A stretch of DNA of 53,276 nt from assembly GCA_012522755.1 (NCBI GenBank), contig JAAYJV010000021.1, positions 1 through 53,276 on the forward strand, read 5' to 3'. Shown here one piece after another: positions 52,276-53,276 of this stretch (the first letter of the stretch is position 1; the number at the start of each line of letters is the position of its first letter). A model generated the notes under the pieces. The model was given only the letters and a program-made list of their open reading frames with translations, was not told the DNA's origin and did not search any database. Source of the DNA: Candidatus Hydrogenedens sp. (GTDB taxonomy: Bacteria; Hydrogenedentota; Hydrogenedentia; Hydrogenedentales; CAITNO01). The position numbers and the translations under genes are program-made.

Positions 52276-52713
52276 GGATCGGGATGAAAGATTAACGTTA
52301 TGCTTTGCGGGTGTTAATTTCAAAGCTTTCCTGATTTGGACAACAGTGAGAATACCTATTGATTCTGCTATACTAATTTTAAAGATATATTCAGCCTTGA
52401 GCGCAATTGAACTTTAGTGGGGATCTTTCATAATGCATAGTCGCGCCAGACGAAAACCAATGTGCCGAGACCAATGACAATCAGTACAGGTGTGAACGGA
52501 CAAAATGCTCACCGAAAAATCCCCTTAGCGGATAAGCTGAGGATGCCTGACATTTTTTTGGAAATACTTTTCAAAGGATTACTTTGTTTTTCTCCACCCT
52601 CGAGAAGTGGCAGTAAGATGTCAAGCAACATTGAGTCACTTGTGTATTCTCTGTAATGTTTTTTTAACACATTTTTTGGCGTCAGGAAGATTGAACAGTT
52701 AAGGGAGCTGAAA
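52276..52713. other. Spacer, no gene recognised
   Basis: Lies between the minus-strand 94-aa gene and the plus-strand gene at the window edge. It is AT-rich with no repeat of the families seen elsewhere and no credible ORF; promoters for both flanking genes are expected here but are not clear. Confidence 0.4.
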
Positions 52714-53276
52714 ATGGCAGTTACATTGTTTCTCGCCGCATCCGTGCTAAGCCAAATTGTGCCCCAGACAAGTTTGGTGGATGCCGATACGCTTCGCCTT
52801 GCGCTCCTTGAGCAGCTTCTTGCCATGGAGAGTATCGAATGTTCTTACACATATTGTTGCAACAAACGGGCGGAAGAACAACTGGATCGGCTGGAAATGC
52901 GATGGAAAAACGGGTGGCTATTATGGTACGCCAGCCGCCCGACAAATCCTTCCGACAATCCTCAAGCCAATAATTTAATCATGGAGTCTATTGTGGATGG
53001 GGCGGTTTCCGGGTATTGGCAGAGCGCCAACAGCGCTGAATCTTATCACCATACAAATTACGAAAGGCTACGGTTTATGGCATACAACGAATTGTCTCCA
53101 CTGACAGTTCTGGGTATAAGCTCGCTCCACTCCTATTTTTCATACACTAGCAATTTGCGAGATATGTTGCAGGCTGAAACATCTCCTTATATGGAGCTTC
53201 GCGGCGAACAGATTTTGCTCTTTTTATTTCCCGATCCTCCCGATGGCGATTTCAGTGAGAATGAAACAATGGACGC
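52714..53276 (+). CDS. Probable exported hypothetical protein, 3' end outside window
   Basis: ATG 52714 follows AAGGGAG. 187 codons are visible with no stop before the window edge. The N-terminus looks like a signal peptide (MAVTLFLAASVLSQIVPQ). The rest is rich in Tyr, Trp and Asn (RLEMRWKNGWLLWYASRP), a composition common in periplasmic beta-rich proteins. No family is recognised. Confidence 0.6.
   Translation, partial: MAVTLFLAASVLSQIVPQTSLVDADTLRLALLEQLLAMESIECSYTYCCNKRAEEQLDRLEMRWKNGWLLWYASRPTNPSDNPQANNLIMESIVDGAVSGYWQSANSAESYHHTNYERLRFMAYNELSPLTVLGISSLHSYFSYTSNLRDMLQAETSPYMELRGEQILLFLFPDPPDGDFSENETMD

Noticed and set aside
52440-52540. Minus-strand membrane-like peptide (PVLIVIGLGTLVFVW)
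   Set aside because: The frame has a stop just upstream and no start codon or ribosome site; it may be a gene scrap but cannot be supported.

Overview
The window comes from a Gram-negative bacterium: it has a complete tripartite RND efflux operon with an outer-membrane channel, lipoprotein signals and Tat signals. Intergenic space is wide and full of small dispersed and tandem repeats (GCCAAT..ATTGGC hairpins, GGGCGAAA..TTTCGCCC hairpins, GTCCACTTG and GTCGGATC minisatellites). That style is typical of uncultured, environmentally sampled lineages with large genomes. I cannot name the phylum from sequence alone. Nothing in the window indicates photosynthesis.

Layout, left half. 1-1.5 kb: the end of a TPR-like gene, a small membrane protein and a secreted glycine-rich peptide. 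1.7-8.1 kb: an autoregulated TetR-TolC-MFP-RND efflux operon. 8.1-9.2 kb: repeat-filled spacer. 9.2-12.0 kb: a coupled trio of a membrane-anchored ILEI/PANDER-like protein, a WecA-like sugar-phosphate transferase and an endonuclease III-like glycosylase. 12.2-18.7 kb: type I restriction-modification hsdM, a 39-aa bridging ORF, hsdS and hsdR. 19.5-23.2 kb (minus): a sugar catabolic operon of aminotransferase, class II aldolase and FGGY kinase. 23.5-27.3 kb: a carboxypeptidase-regulatory-domain protein behind a structured leader, then a DUF362 Tat lipoprotein. 27.4-28.8 kb: two tandem arrays (about 99 bp x 7 and 66 bp x 5) and an IS30 fossil. 29-31.9 kb: a PaaI-like thioesterase, an ankyrin protein and a TPR protein.

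The centrepiece is a 14-kb minus-strand island, 32161-46049. In transcription order it encodes a HEAT-repeat protein, a GrpE-like protein, an Hsp70-like ATPase with an inserted cysteine cluster, an FGE/SUMF1-fold protein, a Ycf46-type AAA ATPase, a Ycf35 (DUF1257) protein, a DUF2997 protein, a second Ycf46 ATPase, a second FGE-fold protein, a fusion of a Ser/Thr-kinase-like domain to a third Ycf46 ATPase, a third FGE-fold protein and an NrdG-like radical SAM enzyme. The three FGE-fold proteins share nearly identical flanks around a hypervariable C-terminal core. This is the architecture of diversity-generating-retroelement (DGR) target proteins. Directly upstream of the HEAT gene lie a decayed copy of the same 3' end and an ORF whose first ~20 residues look like the N-terminus of a DGR reverse transcriptase. 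My inference is a chaperone/AAA-based sensing or conflict system whose ligand-binding FGE modules were diversified by a DGR that is now broken here, though an RT elsewhere may still act in trans.

Right end: 46.6-48.5 kb holds an SSS-family symporter with its small accessory protein. 49.1-51.4 kb holds a 745-aa Sel1-repeat protein built from about 20 108-bp repeats. Two small conserved hypotheticals follow, one of them with a truncated relative near 29.4 kb, and the start of an exported protein runs off the window edge.
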